A stretch of 43,322 bases of DNA from positions 44,978,037 through 45,021,358 of the forward strand of contig CM044514.1 of assembly GCA_024364805.1 (NCBI GenBank), given 5' to 3'. The stretch comes from Euprymna scolopes. Taxonomy: Eukaryota > Mollusca > Cephalopoda > Sepiida > Sepiolidae. Below, piece by piece: positions 31,742 to 41,327 of this stretch. Below the pieces are notes generated by a model, which saw only the letters and a program-made list of their open reading frames with translations, ran no database searches and had not been told where the DNA came from. Both the position numbers and the translations under genes were made by a program. Numbering within the stretch: the stretch's first letter is position 1; every line of letters starts with the position of its first letter.

Positions 31742-31972
31742 TGCGGACAATTCTAGTATGAATTTTAGGAGCCTTAAACCTATTTTTATTTCTAGTTTTA
31801 AATATCACTATTTATTACTAATTATTACTGTATATTAATGTATATCTATATCTATACTTATTACTTGTATATATTAATGTTTTTACTTAATACTTGTATA
31901 TATTATCTATTATTTATAATTACTTGTTCCCATATCGTATTGAAATCTATACTAGGTCTACTTAGTAGTCGG

Positions 31973-32236
31973 TTATTCCCCAGCATATGTGCTGCTTCTT
32001 TCAGGCGTCTTACTCTCCACCGTTTCTCTCTGTCTATAATTTTTACTTCGTGCGATAATGGTAGATGGTTTCTCTTTTTTCTTGCAGATATGGTCAGCTA
32101 TACCTGACTTTTCAGTCTCTGCACGTACTACGGTTTTTCGATATTCGTCTAACCGTACTTTCAATGGACGACGCGTTTCACCCTTGTATAGTTTTCCACA
32201 TTTACATGGGATTTCAGATACACAGTTCTTAGTCAT
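31973..32236 (-). pseudogene. GIY-YIG endonuclease of a Penelope-like element
   Basis: Residues VSEIPCKCGKLYKGET supply the Y-x-G part of the GIY-YIG fold. The following RRPLKVRLDEYRK carries the conserved Arg, and KSGIADHIC the His that usually follows the EKS motif. The domain normally cuts DNA for element insertion. It is about 88 codons in one frame. The preceding segment, NCTLFCTKML, continues upstream with at least one break. Confidence 0.8.
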
Positions 32237-32459
32237 GTTTTTTTCTGTAGGGGGGGTTGAATCTCACAGCATTTTGGTACAAAACAAAGTGCAGTTTATG
32301 TCAGAGTCCTTTTTACAACATTTCAGCCACTCATTATTGACACATTTATCTCTTGCTATTTTTATTGAGATAACCAGATCAGGCTGTGTGAAGATGCCAG
32401 CTTCCTGACAAAAAACATACGAAGTAGTGATGCTATTGATTTTTTTCTTTTTGCAAGAC

Positions 32460-32890
32460 TAAACCATGTTCTGCAAAGTCCAAAACAACAACAATAACAA
32501 AAATTTCCTCTACAAAACAACCAAACCAAACACCGTGAATAAATATTTAAAGATATGAAAAAAGTTAAACTTAAAATGTTTTTCCAAACATTATTGCATT
32601 TAACATAAAAATACCTGAAAATGGTCGATATTTCGTAAAATAAAACAACCAAACCAAACACGATGAATAAATATTTAGAAAAAAAAACATTTATTAATAT
32701 GCGGATTTGATATTAAATAATATTGAAAAGAAAAGAGTTGATACGCCGTAAACAAAAAACAAACCTCACTATCATGAATAAATATTTGAAGATAAAAAGC
32801 ATTTGAAGCATATAAACTTTTACTAAAATTACCGGATTTGGCATTATAAAATCATAAAAAGGTTGATATGCCGTAAAACAAAACAACAAA
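32460..32890. repeat. Degenerate ~115-130-bp minisatellite, array 2
   Basis: At least three units with GTGAATAAATATTTAAAGAT, GATGAATAAATATTTAG and ATGAATAAATATTTGAAGAT, each followed by CATTTGAAGCAT-like, TTGATACGCCGTAAA-like and ACCAAACCAAACAC-like blocks. This is the same unit as array 1 at 10785-11235. Confidence 0.65.
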
Positions 32891-32984
32891 ATTTTTGCAA
32901 CTGCTCTTATATAGGGTGGTGATCCTCTAGAACCCGGGAATAGTTTTGGGCTTGTTTTGATAGACATCTTTAATATAAAAACTG

Positions 32985-33075
32985 ACTACAGTATTCTCAT
33001 TAAACCTTATCCTCGAGTGACTTCCAGGCCTTGATAAGTGGTGACTCCTTTGTGAAAAATAAAAATAGGAATAGA
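32985..33075 (+). mobile_element. LINE family A extreme 3' end
   Basis: Only the 3' UTR remains: CCTTATCCTCGAGTGACTTC and GGCCTTGATAAGTGGTGA, followed by a GAAAAATAAAAATAGG tail. Confidence 0.8.
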
Positions 33076-33083
33076 AAATAAAT

Positions 33084-33360
33084 GCTACTCACTTTTTACT
33101 CATGTTGCCACACTGGTTCTCGCCAAATCAACGCAATTAAGCAACGTTGATCCTGGCCAGTACCAGATGGGTAACCATTTGAGAAAGTTAGGCGCTGTAT
33201 GCACTTTATGGGAAGGTTGGGCGAGCACTCTCAACCCCCAAAAAGACCTCCTCGCTACAAAAGTTGTAGATGGTCTATGTCCATCCAGGAGCTCAAGGCT
33301 ATGGATCGATGGGACGTTTTACTCACTAAACGTTTGAGAGACGAATGAGAATCTTGAATG
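33084..33360 (+). mobile_element. 5S rRNA-derived SINE, copy 2
   Basis: The first ~119 nt follow 5S rRNA: CACTGGTTCTCGCCAAATCA, AAGCAACGTTGATCCTGG, CAGATGGGTAACC and GGCGCTGTATGC. A body of ~150 bp follows (GGTTGGGCGAGCACTCTCAA, ATCCAGGAGCTCAAGGC, TTTTACTCACTAAACGTTTG). The body is unrelated to that of the copy at 11780-12082. Too diverged for a functional 5S gene. Confidence 0.7.
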
Positions 33361-33531
33361 AATCATCATATATCTATGTACATCATATAGAAATCAAGTG
33401 TGCTCCGAACTTTCTGAAGTAAAAGCGAATATAAAGTGAAACTACTCTCGGTTCTTCCTAACAATTTTAAATTATATTATAATGCGTTGCCCAGTCATAA
33501 AATGCGCTTAAATTTTTTATCTTTGCTTATA

Positions 33532-34759
33532 CGAGATGCGTGCAATAATAATGCCCCTGACCCACTTCCCATAGCAATAGAGCAACGAAACTTGGCACAG
33601 TTATTAGACTTTCTCTACATAGGAACCACACAGAGTTATGCATTTCTCCCATCGTTTTATGCAGCTCTGGAGACCGTTTTTGTAGAACACCCAAGGTTGG
33701 TCCTCCAACCACGACGTGACTTCAGAAATCAAGGCTGCATCATCTGGGAAACGCTTTCCTTTCAAAAACAACTTCATGGCTGCGAAGAGGTGAAAGTCAG
33801 AGGGTGCAAGGTTAGGAGAATAATGGGGGAGGATTTCATAACCACACGCCCGTGCTTCCTGCAGGAGGATAGTATCTTTGCTGATCTTGCCCCGCCTCTT
33901 GATTTTGATAGTTTCCCTTAATTTCCTCAAAGTGAAACATGATAGGCTCTTGTAATTGTGGTGCCCTTTGCCAGGAAATTGTCATCACTACCCCGTCCTG
34001 ATCCCAGAAGACTGTGAGCATGACCTTGCCAGTGGAGGGCTGCACCCTTGCCTTCTTTGGAGGTGGTGAGTCCAAGTGCTTCCACTGCATTGACTGGGCT
34101 TTAGTCTCTAGATCATAGTGATGGACCTAGGTTTCTATCCTGTGTAATCAGTCTTTTGAAAAACTTTGACTCATCTTCTTGACACATCTCCAAATTCATC
34201 CTCGAGCACTCGACGCGTTCTCGCTTTTGGAATGATGTGAGCAACCCGGGAATCGATCTGGCAGACATCTTAGGCGGATGCAAATGGTCATGAATAATAG
34301 TTTCCACAGACCTTGTACTAATCTTGACATCTTGGGCTATTTGGCGAATAATAATGCGCCGATCTTCCAAAATGGCAGCCTCATCTTGACGGACAGATGC
34401 CTCATCAATGGCAGAAGGGGGGCGATCAGGTCTGGGAGCTGTTTCCACAGACTTCCAGCCATGTTTGAATTCACGATGCCAGCGTTTTACAAGGTCATAT
34501 GATGGAGCATTATCACCATAAGTTTCTTTCATTTCATCAAAAGTCTTCAAATACAAAAATCGGATCACTGCTCGACATTCAACAAGCTCCATTTCACACC
34601 TGACTCAGTTCAAACACTTGTAAAACAGAAACCGCAATTAGTTCAGAGCTGTAATTTGCTACATAACCCGTAGAGATATAAATCCTTGCACCTGCAAAAT
34701 TCTAGCTAAATCAGACAATTGGAAGTGTGTTAGGGGCATTACTTATTGCACGCCTCTCG
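33532..34759 (-). mobile_element. Mariner element with both TIRs and TA duplication
   Basis: A 1228-bp element bounded by TA on both sides (33530-33531 and 34760-34761). The terminal inverted repeats are ~39 bp: CGAGATGCGTGCAATAA at the low end and CGAGAGGCGTGCAATAA read inward from the high end, continuing as TAATGCCCCT. Transposase remnants on the minus strand span 34592 to 33604. Length and ends are typical of mariner. It sits at the 5' border of a Helitron-like copy (34762-35305), so it probably inserted there. Confidence 0.9.
33604..34592 (-). pseudogene. Mariner transposase (SETMAR-like), disrupted
   Basis: Three open blocks. Block 1 (34592-34113): MELVECRAVIRFLYLK, the helix-turn-helix region and KRWHREFKHGWKSVETAP, ending at LITQDR, which keeps the first catalytic Asp. 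Block 2 (34090-33836): QWKHLDSPPPKKARVQPS and LTVFWDQDG. Block 3 (33930-33604): LRKLRETIKIKRRGKIS, YSPNLAPSDFHLF with the third catalytic Asp, ending ITLCGSYVEKV. About six residues are missing after FLYLK, and the segment that normally carries the second Asp (LLQDNAPAH) is deleted between LLQ and EARACG. Inactive DNA transposon; it would bind the TIRs and cut at TA. Confidence 0.9.
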
Positions 34760-34761
34760 TA

Positions 34762-35305
34762 TATAAAAGGCACTTTGTATGTATGTATGTGTGCGTGTGT
34801 GTATGCGTTCGTTCTTTATGGAATCAGAAACGGCTGGGCGATTTTTTTTTTTTTTTGCAATTTCACACAAATGTATTTTATGCAGAGATCTTGAATGGAT
34901 TACTTTTTTTGCAATTTCACACAAATGTATTTTATGTAGAGATCTTGAATGGATTTACACTAGAACGTCTCTGCTAAGTATAAAAATTGACGATGCAAAA
35001 TCCGATCAAACAAGGATGATTTTGACTAAAGTTAACGCTCTAATACAGTCTAACATCAGTGCATTTGAGAAGTTTTATCACCATACAAATAGAAGGGTCC
35101 AACGTATAAAATCAATAGTAGGTTCTTTGACAAGACATGAGTCCGTTTATATAAAAGTAATTAACTAAAATCAACAGTAGCAGGCACTCAATCGATTTGA
35201 TTGAAAAATAGACGATTTCACCGATTTTGATGACAATGAAAGTATGGGGATGCGAAATATTCGTTAATTATTATTCAAACCCGGGCAACGCCAGTTCTCT
35301 CCTGG
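34762..35305 (+). mobile_element. Helitron-like element, family B, copy 1
   Basis: TATAAAAGGCACTTTGTATG, a GT-rich stretch and GCGTTCGTTCTTTATGGAAT start the element. It contains TCAATCGATTTGATTG at 35188 followed by TTTCACCGATTTTGATGA. It ends CCCGGGCAACGCCAG and CTCCTGG before T; CTGG fits CTRR. The 5' terminus is interrupted by the mariner. No Rep/helicase. Related pieces lie at 40741 and 41252. Confidence 0.6.
34857..34964 (+). repeat. 54-bp tandem duplication
   Basis: GCAATTTCACACAAATGTAT and the following AGAGATCTTGAATGGATTAC occur twice, starting at 34857 and 34911, almost identical. This is a local duplication inside the Helitron-like copy. Confidence 0.9.
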
Positions 35306-35894
35306 TTTTATTTAAAAATAAATATGATAATTTGTGATTAACAAAATCGTTTTCTTAAAAATAAATACATGTTGAAAAATATCTTTTTTTACTTGTTTTT
35401 TACAAACCAATGACGTGACATTATCTATTAGAACATTTATACGTTAGTTTATCTTCTCTATCCTGTTTTTTTTTCATTGTTGTCTTTAAACTTCGTAGTT
35501 GTTTGAGTAAAACAAGAATTTATGAAAATATCTTAAAATAATAACTTGCGTTTTGTATTGAATTATCTCTAAGTTTTCTGTATAAATAATTTAGTCACAC
35601 TGAACGAAGAATAGTGAAAATCGCGACAAGTAATTTATATTCCGAAAGTCGTTTTAGAGGTGTTTTAAAATGCAGACTTATAAATTTATATAAAACAGTA
35701 TAACGGAAATGCGCATTTCTAAATTAAAAGGAATTTAGTAAAAAATTTTCATATTTCATTTTATAATTCTTATAAATTTATATACTTGTTTCAACGTTAT
35801 CAAACTTCTTAGGAATCACCAGGTGGCGCTCAGTATTTATCAACTCATATATGCACATTAAGAACATATTCGTATAATTTGGATTTTCCGCGCA
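35306..35894. other. AT-rich spacer
   Basis: No gene or repeat recognised. Confidence 0.45.
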
Positions 35895-36030
35895 ACAGTT
35901 CTCATTTTGAATGTTACTCTCACAACGTTTCGGTCATTGTAACCTCTGACCTTCTTCAGGTGTATTTTTCGAACTCTCGAATATTTATATCGAACTGGGG
36001 AATCTGGATTCTATTGCCGTTTCTATACTG
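35895..36030 (-). mobile_element. Penelope-tail copy (minus half of inverted pair)
   Basis: The plus strand reads CTCACAACGTTTCGGTCATT, CTGACCTTCTTCAGGTGTAT and TATCGAACTGGGGAATCTG, the tail body of 31385-31741 in the same orientation. No coding part. Confidence 0.75.
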
Positions 36031-36039
36031 AATTCTATT

Positions 36040-36352
36040 GTCGTCCGTATTGAGGATTAAATCTTTAATCCCCCAAAATACATTAAAATGCAATTGCGAA
36101 TTACTTCGGTCTTTTACTCAGTTATAATCAACGGAATTATATCATGTTACCCCAGTGGATTAAATAAAGAGTATCGTTCGAATTCCTGTGCAGATTCCTG
36201 AGTTCGACAGAAAGATTACCGAGTTCGATAAGATAGACCCGAAAAAAGGTCGGAGGTTTCATAAACCGAAACAATGTGAAACAAGATGAGAACAGTAGAG
36301 ATAAGAATCCAAATAATCCCAATTATAAATCCTCATCTGAAAAATCCAGAAA
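36040..36352 (+). mobile_element. Penelope-tail copy (plus half of inverted pair)
   Basis: Starts in the B-box-equivalent GAGGATTAAATCTTTAATCC, then GCAATTGCGAATTACTTCGG, GAGTTCGACAGAAAG, AAGGTCGGAGGTTTCATA, ACCGAAACAATGTG, AAGATGAGAACAGT and AAATCCTCATCTG. The full body is present in opposite orientation to the neighbouring copy, making a head-to-head inverted pair. Confidence 0.75.
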
Positions 36353-36359
36353 CATAGGA

Positions 36360-37240
36360 ACTCATTGAAATCATTATTAAACTCATTATTGAAATCATTA
36401 TTGTACTCATTATTGTACTCATTATTGAACTCATTATTGTACTCATTATTGAAATCGTTATTAAACTCATTATTGAAATCATTATTAAACTCATTATTGA
36501 AATCATTATTGTACTTATTATTGTACTCATTATTGAACTCATTATTGTACTCATTATTGAAATCGTTATTAAACTCATTATTGCAATCATTATTAAACTC
36601 ATTATTGAAATCATTATTGTACTCATTATTGTACTCATTATTGAACTCATTATTGTACTCATTATTGAAATCGTTATTAAACTCATTATTGCAATCATTA
36701 TTAAACTCATTATTGAAATCGTTATGAACTCATTATTGAAATCGTTATCAAACTCATTATTGAAATCGTTATTGCACTCATTATTGAAATCATTATTGTA
36801 CTCATTATTGTACTCATTATTGAACTCATTATTGTACTCATTATTGAAATCGTTATTAAAATAATTATTGAAATCATTATTAAACTCATTATTGAAATCG
36901 TTATGAACTCATTATTGAAATCGTTATAAAACTCATTATTGAAATAGTTATTGCACTCATTATTAGAATCATTATTGTACTCATTATTGTACTCATTATT
37001 GTACTCATTATTGAACTCATTATTGAAATAATTATTAAACTTATTATTGAAATCATTATTTAACTCATTATTGAAATCGTTATGAACTCATTATTGAAAT
37101 CGTTATCAAACTCATTATTGAAATCGTTATCAAACTCATTGAAATCGTTATTGAAATCATTATAGAACTTATTATTGAACTCATTATAGAAATTATTATT
37201 GGACTCATTATTATAATTCATTATTGAACTCATTATTTTC
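36360..37240. repeat. 12-bp minisatellite with higher-order structure
   Basis: About 73 units of a 12-mer of type ACTCATTATTGA or AATCATTATTGA. In the first part a nine-unit pattern repeats exactly every 108 bp (GAAATCATTATTGTAC-type starts at 36391, 36499, 36607). After 36715 the pattern changes and a 179-bp unit repeats (GAAATCGTTATGAACTC at 36715, 36894, 37073), marked by a shortened monomer. ORFs of 120 codons on both strands are by-products of a unit length divisible by three. Confidence 0.95.
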
Positions 37241-37303
37241 GGTTGACAATTTAAACAGAGGAGGTTAAACAGCACTTCGTATATTACTTGATCTGTGTTT
37301 AGT
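37241..37303. other. Spacer between satellite and LTR
   Basis: Unique-looking sequence, ends with the TTAGT target copy. Confidence 0.5.
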
Positions 37304-37558
37304 TGTTGTGGATGACGTCACCAGTGTTGTGGCCTCGTAAGTGCCCGGAAGAAGGGCACAACTTTGTTATTGAAGGAACCAAAATGTAATGAAGAGAAAA
37401 GTAAATATAGCAAATAAAGAGTGAGCATATACGTCAGTCCCACTGCCAAATGTGCATGACTGTGCATAAACTGTGAACAACATCGAGAGAGATATTCTCG
37501 AGCCTTTATAATAAGTGGAAGAGTTCGTTATTATCTGTAAGGTGGACATACCACAACA
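37304..37558 (+). mobile_element. Solo LTR, fossil LTR retrotransposon
   Basis: 255 bp with inverted ends TGTTGTGG...CCACAACA and a perfect 5-bp target duplication TTAGT at 37299-37303 and 37559-37563. Internal features include GATGACGTCACC, a CRE-like palindrome. No internal coding region, so this is what remains after LTR-LTR recombination. Strand is arbitrary. The intact duplication suggests moderate age. A fragment of a related LTR lies near 12150-12247. Family (Ty3- or BEL-like) cannot be told from an LTR alone. Confidence 0.85.
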
Positions 37559-37563
37559 TTAGT

Positions 37564-37865
37564 AATTCGAAAAAGTTTCTTGTTGCGCCTATTTTGTTAG
37601 TTTTGTTCTTATGTGGATGAAAACCAGAAAAAAAACTGCGTGTTTTGGTGTATAGTACACCTTGGCTATTTGTATATTTATTGAAGAAAACTGTCTCCAA
37701 CCGAGAGTTGATACGTGCTAACATTAGCTGCTACTTCGAAAACGACATAAATGAAAGAGTATAAAGATAGTATTAGACAGGGTGAAAAAATAAAGTTTAC
37801 TTTGGGCACCTGTACATATGACAATCTGCGTTCCATAAATACATATGTACAGGAAATGTATTTTT
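37564..37865. other. Spacer
   Basis: No gene recognised. ACATATGTACAGG and CCTGTACATATG near 37811 and 37842 form a 12-bp inverted repeat. Confidence 0.45.
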
Positions 37866-38913
37866 TATCAAATCATTTCTCTCTGATTGGTTCAAAAGGT
37901 TGATGGGCAGAAATCAGAAGTTCATAGTATTAATGCTAGAGTCCCTCAGGGGCCCATCCTAGGTCCAACTCTCTTTTTAATCTACATCAATGATCTTCCA
38001 AATTACATCCTTACATCATTCGTAGAAATTTATGCTGGCGACTCTACCATCTATGGAAGCATAGCAAAGGCCGTAAATGACCAAGTTCTCTCCGATTCTC
38101 TCTCTTCTGATCTTGAACATGTGGTAAAATGAAGAAAAAAGTGGCGTGTTACTTTTAATGCATCTAAAACCAAGCTTCTGTCTTTACATAATCAACGCTC
38201 TGATCTCGACTTAGCATCAATTGAAATGATTGGCTCTCGTCTTGGGAAGATTCTATGTTTTGACAAGCTTCTGGGCTTGACCGTTACTCCTGATCTAAAA
38301 TTGAACACGTACATCAAATCCGTTGTGAATGGTGGGATCCTTCTATCGATCCAGTAGATATATCACTGGTGATGCAAATCTCTACCTATATAACAGCCAG
38401 GTACGTCCAAGGATAGAGTATTGTTACCACATCTGGACAGGAGCTGCTAGAAAAGCCTTATCTTGCCTTAAAAGACTTCAAAATAGACTTCGTAGTCTCA
38501 TAGGGGGTGCCCTTTTCTTTTCCCTGCCACCTCTTTCTCACAGAAAAGATGTTGCAAGCCTCTCTGCTTTATCGTTATTTTCATAGTAAGTGCCGGTGGG
38601 AGCTCCCATCTATTACCCCTCCTCGCCAAACATTCACGAGAAACACTCATTTAGCTGGAAACGCTATAAATAATTCCACTAAATGTTTATTCCACGAACA
38701 AAGCTTCTTTTCTAGAACTGCACTTTCGTTTGCCTGCTTTCCAGTTGACTACAATATGATCGTCTTCAAGTCCAACGTAAACAAGTTCTTGATGAGCAGT
38801 TCCCCTTAAGTCATCTAATTTTCCAAATTTATACCACTAACGATTACGATGATATTGTCCCATTGACTACTGTACAGTATTTAAACTTTATCCTCGAGTG
38901 GCCTTGTTTGTAA
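37866..38913 (+). mobile_element. LINE family A, 5'-truncated copy
   Basis: Starts inside the RT domain. Visible blocks: VDGQKSEVHSINARVPQG (motif B), LFLIYINDLPNYIL, EIYAGDSTIYG (motif C, with the first Asp of YADD replaced by Gly), SDSLSSDLEHVVK and a stop, then YLYNSQVRPRIEYCYHIW, LSHRKDVASLS in another frame, and DYNMIVFKSNVNKFLM with a stop near 38808. The 3' UTR is TTTATCCTCGAGTGGCC and it ends in (ATAA)n. Catalytically dead and frame-broken. Confidence 0.9.
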
Positions 38914-38940
38914 AATAAATAAATAAATAAATAAATAAAA
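38914..38940. repeat. (ATAA)n tail of LINE
   Basis: About six ATAA units directly after the LINE 3' UTR, probably its tail. Confidence 0.9.
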
Positions 38941-39899
38941 GCAAAAGCAAAATTTCGATCATGCATCTATTCCGAAACTTTACGGATTGAATTTTTCAAA
39001 TTCTTGAACAGTTCCTCATTCCTAATAAATAAGAATAATGTGATGGTCGGAGAGTGGATCACACATAATGCTGCCATAACAGCATTAAAAAAGGTTAGAG
39101 GAGCACATATCATTACTATGGATCAATATGTTACGTTTGAATATATTTATCGCCCTACCATGGCGGGAAGATGTTACACAAGATCGGGAAAGTCGGATTT
39201 GTAAGTCATAATACAAAAGCATTCATCGCTAGAGGCGCTTCAGTGAATTAGCCATAAACTAATATCTTCGCAAAATGTGACCAGGCAAGGCCTAGGAGGG
39301 TGTACCTCCTAGAAATGCCCAGGACCAAAGCCATACTTTAGTCAACAGGAAAATCCATCTCAACAATGACCTAAACTCTGGTAGCTTTAGTGCCAGGAGG
39401 AAACCGCGTTTCATGTTAGGGATACTTCTGGTTGGGTTATTTTTTTTCTGACGGGAGCAAAGGTAATTGCTCGTGTTTTTATATTTCTCTATACTAGAAA
39501 ACCCATAAATTGTTTCAATTTTATTATTGAGCCGGGAAGGAAAAGATTCACGAAGCAAAAATGTATAGCCACTCTTCCAAAATCGTTTCATAATTAGAAA
39601 TGAAAAACAAAACAAAAAACAAATAACAAAACTTGCACTTTTATGGACGACGCCTAATTTAATATGGCGAGCGGATGGCGCCATTTTTTTTTTTTTGAAG
39701 AAACCCAATATCTTCTTACGTCTAGAGATACATCCACGCTTTCTCTATAAGAAACCCCAACCCTCAATCAATCTATCTGCCACGCTTAAGACTGAAAAAA
39801 CATTTCCATGGCAAAAAAGTTGATCAAATGGGCGGATCTTATTTTAGATACTGCGAGGAATCTTTATAATAGACCTTGATCGTCGGTTGGCCTGTCACG
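38941..39899. other. Spacer with unplaced ORFs
   Basis: A 66-codon plus ORF (39004-39204, NVMVGEWITHNAAITALKK) and a 138-codon minus ORF (39292-39708) have no domain that I recognise and no partner elsewhere in the window. The minus ORF includes a poly-Lys run from poly-A. A gene here cannot be supported. Confidence 0.35.
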
Positions 39900-40473
39900 C
39901 TTATATTTGAAATATATATTTCTCTTTGTGATTTTGTAGGTTTGTCTGTTCCAAGGAACATGTCTAAAATGTTGAATAGGCATTTATGATAAGGTGCAGC
40001 GAACTAAATATTATGGTATCCGTTCGATGCACAGTTAGAAATTAATATGGATTAATACAGATTAGTTACCACAATGCAACATTTGCTTTAGAAGTTTTCT
40101 CACAAACTGAAATTTTGCATAGACCTTTGTTATTAAAGCGTGTGGCGAACTAAGTAATATGGTATCCGTTCGATGCACAGTAATGAATTATTAGGGATTA
40201 ATCATCACAATACCACATTTATCTTATAAGATTTCTCGGAAACAACTCGGCCAGTCTAGCTGAAATTTTGCATCATCTTTATTATTATAAGATGCAGCGA
40301 ATTAAGTATTATAGTATCTGTTGGAATCACACTAAGGTATTAATATATGTTAATAGGGGTTAGTATTTAATGTAAAAATGGCACAGATTTTACCAATATT
40401 CAACCATCAATTTGCTATAAAGAACTCATCGGGCTATAAATTTTGCCTGTTTTTAACGGGCAAAAAAGTCTAG
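39900..40473 (+). mobile_element. Helitron-like element, family C, long copy
   Basis: Shares its 3' ~200 bp with 21814-22086, including AATATTCAACCATCA, the hairpin GCCTGTTTTTAACGGGC and AAAAAAGTCTAG before T at 40474. Three internal tandem units of ~146-152 bp begin with GCGAACTAA (GAACTAA or GAATTAA at 40001, 40147, 40299), each with ATGGTATCCGTTCGATGCAC or its relic. Non-coding. Confidence 0.65.
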
Positions 40474-40657
40474 TTGAATTAATAAGTGCTCCAAATAAAT
40501 GAAAATGTCTCATTTTAGTATAGTATTTTGCTATTATTTAGAGTGCATGCGAATATTTTGTAGAATAACCAACTGCGTTTGATTTTTAAATAACAGATTA
40601 ATCATTAATGCGCACAGAAAGTTAAAAATAGAGTAAAAGTCTTATCTTATCACATTA
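40474..40657. other. Spacer
   Basis: AT-rich, nothing recognised. Confidence 0.4.
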
Positions 40658-40682
40658 ACACACACACACACACACACACACT

Positions 40683-40740
<58 letters not shown>
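40658..40740 (+). repeat. (CA)n(TA)n microsatellite
   Basis: CA repeats with a CTCT interruption, then ten TA units that pass directly into a Helitron-like 5' end. Confidence 0.95.
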
Positions 40741-41010
40741 AACAAGAAACTTTGTCTGTGTGTCTGTCTACGTATGTGAGTTCGTTCTCTATGAACTCCA
40801 AAACGTCTGGACCGATGTAAAAATTCACACAAATGTGCTTTTCATCGTAATGCATCCGATGAGTATCGATAATCAAGAAAAAACGATTAAAGAAGGAACA
40901 GTCAGATTTTGACAGAAGTCTTAAAATAGAACAGGTAATCAATCGATTTGATTGTAAAATGGTCGGTTTCATTGATTTGATTTCGATGACAAATAACAAT
41001 ATAACAAATA
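40741..41010 (+). mobile_element. Helitron-like element, family B, copy 2
   Basis: Similar in order to 34762-35305: ACTTTGTCTGTGTG, GAGTTCGTTCTCTATGAA, AAATTCACACAAATGTG, ATCAATCGATTTGATTG at 40938 and GGTTTCATTGATTTGAT. The 3' hairpin end is not found. Confidence 0.5.
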
Positions 41011-41251
41011 AAAATATAGCCATTGTGGAAAATTCGATTTTATTTGAAGTTCGATAACTCAGGTTTGAAATGAATGTTTTTGTTTGAAGCACAATGTAAC
41101 CATGACGTTTTACATTTTAAACTTTAACTCAAGACATTATATGGAAATAATTTTATAAAATAAAGAGTAGGTTCTCTAACGTGCAATGTAGACTAAAATG
41201 ATTTGTGGACAAAATGAGAAAACACGTGAAAATCCTCCGAGTGCACCGCGG
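41011..41251. other. Spacer
   Basis: No gene recognised. Part may be diverged Helitron sequence. Confidence 0.35.
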
Positions 41252-41320
41252 TGGCTCCCCGACTAAAGCAGGCAATCAATCAATTTGATTGAAAAATCGT
41301 TGGTTTCACCGATTTTTTTT
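41252..41320 (+). mobile_element. Helitron-like family B fragment, copy 3
   Basis: AGCAGGCAATCAATCAATTTGATTG then GGTTTCACCGATTT match the palindrome region of copies 1 and 2, then a T run leads into the LINE 3' end. Confidence 0.5.
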
Positions 41321-41327
41321 TTTACAC

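Larger units (their letters stand above)
31385..32410 (-). mobile_element. Penelope-like element, 3' part
   Basis: Minus strand. From about 32405 the frame reads NAGIFTQPDLVISIKIARDK and later CKCGKLYKGETRRPLKVRL, the GIY-YIG endonuclease of Penelope-like elements, ending at NNRLLSRPSIDFNTIWEQV near 31925 and a stop soon after. A ~170-bp AT-rich UTR leads to a tRNA-like segment and the conserved tail (31741-31385). The reverse transcriptase is missing, so the copy is truncated and old. Penelope-like elements pair a telomerase-like RT with this endonuclease. Confidence 0.8.

Noticed and set aside
32058-32408. 116-codon plus ORF
   Set aside because: It is the antisense shadow of the Penelope GIY-YIG region.
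36333-36727. Two long opposing ORFs (about 120 codons each)
   Set aside because: They lie wholly in the 12-bp satellite. A unit divisible by three leaves frames open on both strands; the peptides are simple repeats.
37811-37853. 12-bp inverted repeat as transposon ends
   Set aside because: The arms are only ~20 bp apart and no target duplication is seen.
39292-39708. 138-codon minus ORF as a host gene
   Set aside because: Contains a poly-Lys run from poly-A, has no recognisable domain and AT-rich composition like its surroundings.
40650-41092. Minus ORFs of 60 and 145 codons
   Set aside because: They start or end in (CA)n(TA)n and cross a Helitron-like fragment; no domain.
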